From: Leptodactylus fallax
Lineage: Eukaryota > Chordata > Amphibia > Anura > Leptodactylidae
Direction of reading: 5' to 3'
NCBI GenBank assembly: GCA_947044405.1
Contig: CAMRHE010000013.1
Span: 1,026,001 to 1,090,000 of the forward strand
Length of the DNA: 64,000 bases
A program made the position numbers and the translations under genes. The notes beneath the pieces are model-generated. The model was not told the origin of the DNA. It saw only the letters and a program-made list of their open reading frames with translations, and made no database searches. How positions within the stretch are numbered: the first letter of the stretch is position 1; each line of letters starts with the position of its first letter. Shown here piece after piece: positions 63,001 through 64,000 of the stretch.

Positions 63001-64000
63001 CTAGAAAAAGAAAAGATTTACTATTGAAACTGCCAACATTTACATAGAGTATATACATACACACGTTTTTCCCCAAAATGCTTCAGTTAAGTTAAAGTTG
63101 TGTTCAATGTGTCTTGTATCCATTTGCCTTAGGAGCACAGTTTACTGGGGTACTAAAGCAAGTACACTTTGTTTTTTATGCTTCAGGCACTGAAGAAACA
63201 GGGGTAAGGCATTTGTGTATGTAGATGAGTGATTAGCTGACCAAAGATCTGCATTATCTTAATCAGATTATTATGGTAAAAAATTCTTGTTTCCCTTGAT
63301 AGACCCTCAAATGAAGCGTGCACAATATTGGTGTGGAGACAGTTTTATTAGGGTGGGTTCACATTTGAGCCAGCACTCCGTCTGCCGCGAATCCGACCTA
63401 AATGTCGGAAAACTGGATAGGGACAGGTTTGCGACGCTTTGCTTAAAGCCCCATTAACAAATGGGTTTTTAAAGCAATACATGGGAGAGCGCTTACACCC
63501 TCTGCACCGCAAAGCCGCAAAGTCGGACATGCAGGACTGTGTCCAACGAAATATGTATGTATATACACATACGCCAACAAACAACTGACCCATGGACACT
63601 CATGCCATGTTTAAGGATCATACCATCAATAGTTGTAGCTGGGCTTGGACATCTGTACACCTTTTATGGAATTGTTAAAAAAAAAAACCCAGACACTAAA
63701 GGGAAAGGGTGCCTATATTGTCTTCATATAGTTGATTCCTAGGTTTTGCCAAGTCATGAAATAGGGATGCAGTTGTGATATGGGTGCCCCTAGTCAGTCT
63801 GAGCTAAGCAAACCCAGAAAAGCCACCAGACCCAATTAACCCTTATTAGACATTTATGCATCTCACCAGGAAATCTATTCCGCAGAAACAGTATTTGAAT
63901 TCTCTTTTTGGATTATGTTCTAGAAGTTGCAAAAATATATGCATTTTTAGTTCTACAAGTGTTAAGCATAAAACAAAATGTTGCCAGTTTACAAACCTTA
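63001..64000. other. Intron upstream of exon a, with a half MITE
   Basis: 63352-63550 (agggtgggttcacatttgagc, ccgacctaaatgtcggaa) is half of the Harbinger-like MITE seen whole at 30099-30503. No further exon was recognised up to the edge. Confidence 0.5.

Overview
The window is a piece of a vertebrate nuclear genome, most likely an anuran amphibian. The evidence is one spliced vertebrate gene with consensus splice sites, buried in a dense mixture of DIRS-like, Penelope-like, L2-type LINE, Tc1/mariner, hAT-like and TTAA-flanked elements plus a class I-like endogenous retrovirus. That mixture is typical of frogs and toads; the species cannot be named from sequence alone. No bacterial-type gene, CRISPR array, rRNA or tRNA was recognised.

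Host gene: the minus strand carries ten exons (63000 down to 8849) of a REXO1-family 3'-5' RNA exonuclease. They encode about 390 residues: a conserved alpha-helical segment, a Cys/His-rich module, the DCEM exonuclease motif and most of the DEDDh fold. The 5' exons lie beyond the right edge. The last exon (third catalytic motif and C-terminus) was not found and is probably beyond the left edge. Exon phases agree at every junction except one (exon at 62.1 kb to exon at 43.1 kb). One intron has a GC donor. Almost everything else in the window is intron filled with transposons.

Layout: 0-8.8 kb, downstream intron or flank with MITEs and an hAT-like element (5379-6335) containing a minisatellite. 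8.8-14.5 kb, the exonuclease exons, with a Tc1 copy (10154-11713) between them. 14.5-40.9 kb, one 26-kb intron holding a DD37E-like mariner (14669-16245), a Penelope-like element with inverted terminal copies and hammerhead-like motifs (17283-20200), a second Tc1 copy (20907-22483), a decayed L2-like LINE (22955-25740), an intact Tc1-like transposon with a 325-aa transposase ORF (25814-27459), a pLTR-like block with a hammerhead motif (31.1-32.0 kb), a minisatellite-rich element (32081-34365), a Penelope reverse transcriptase fragment (34.8-35.1 kb) and a decayed DIRS-like element (35.15-39.7 kb). 40.9-43.1 kb, four more exons among MITEs. 43277-54477, an 11.2-kb TTAA-flanked repeat with a 5.9-kb DIRS-like element nested inside. 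55135-61658, an endogenous retrovirus with near-identical LTRs, broken pol and mostly deleted env. 62.1-63.0 kb, the two most upstream exons.

The most promising items are the intact Tc1-like transposon with nearly identical ~210-bp inverted repeats, the hammerhead-ribozyme-like motifs in two Penelope-type terminal regions, the GC-AG intron and phase break in the exonuclease gene, and the nested DIRS insertion whose empty site can be inferred from a paralogous repeat in the same window. I found no convincing wholly new system.
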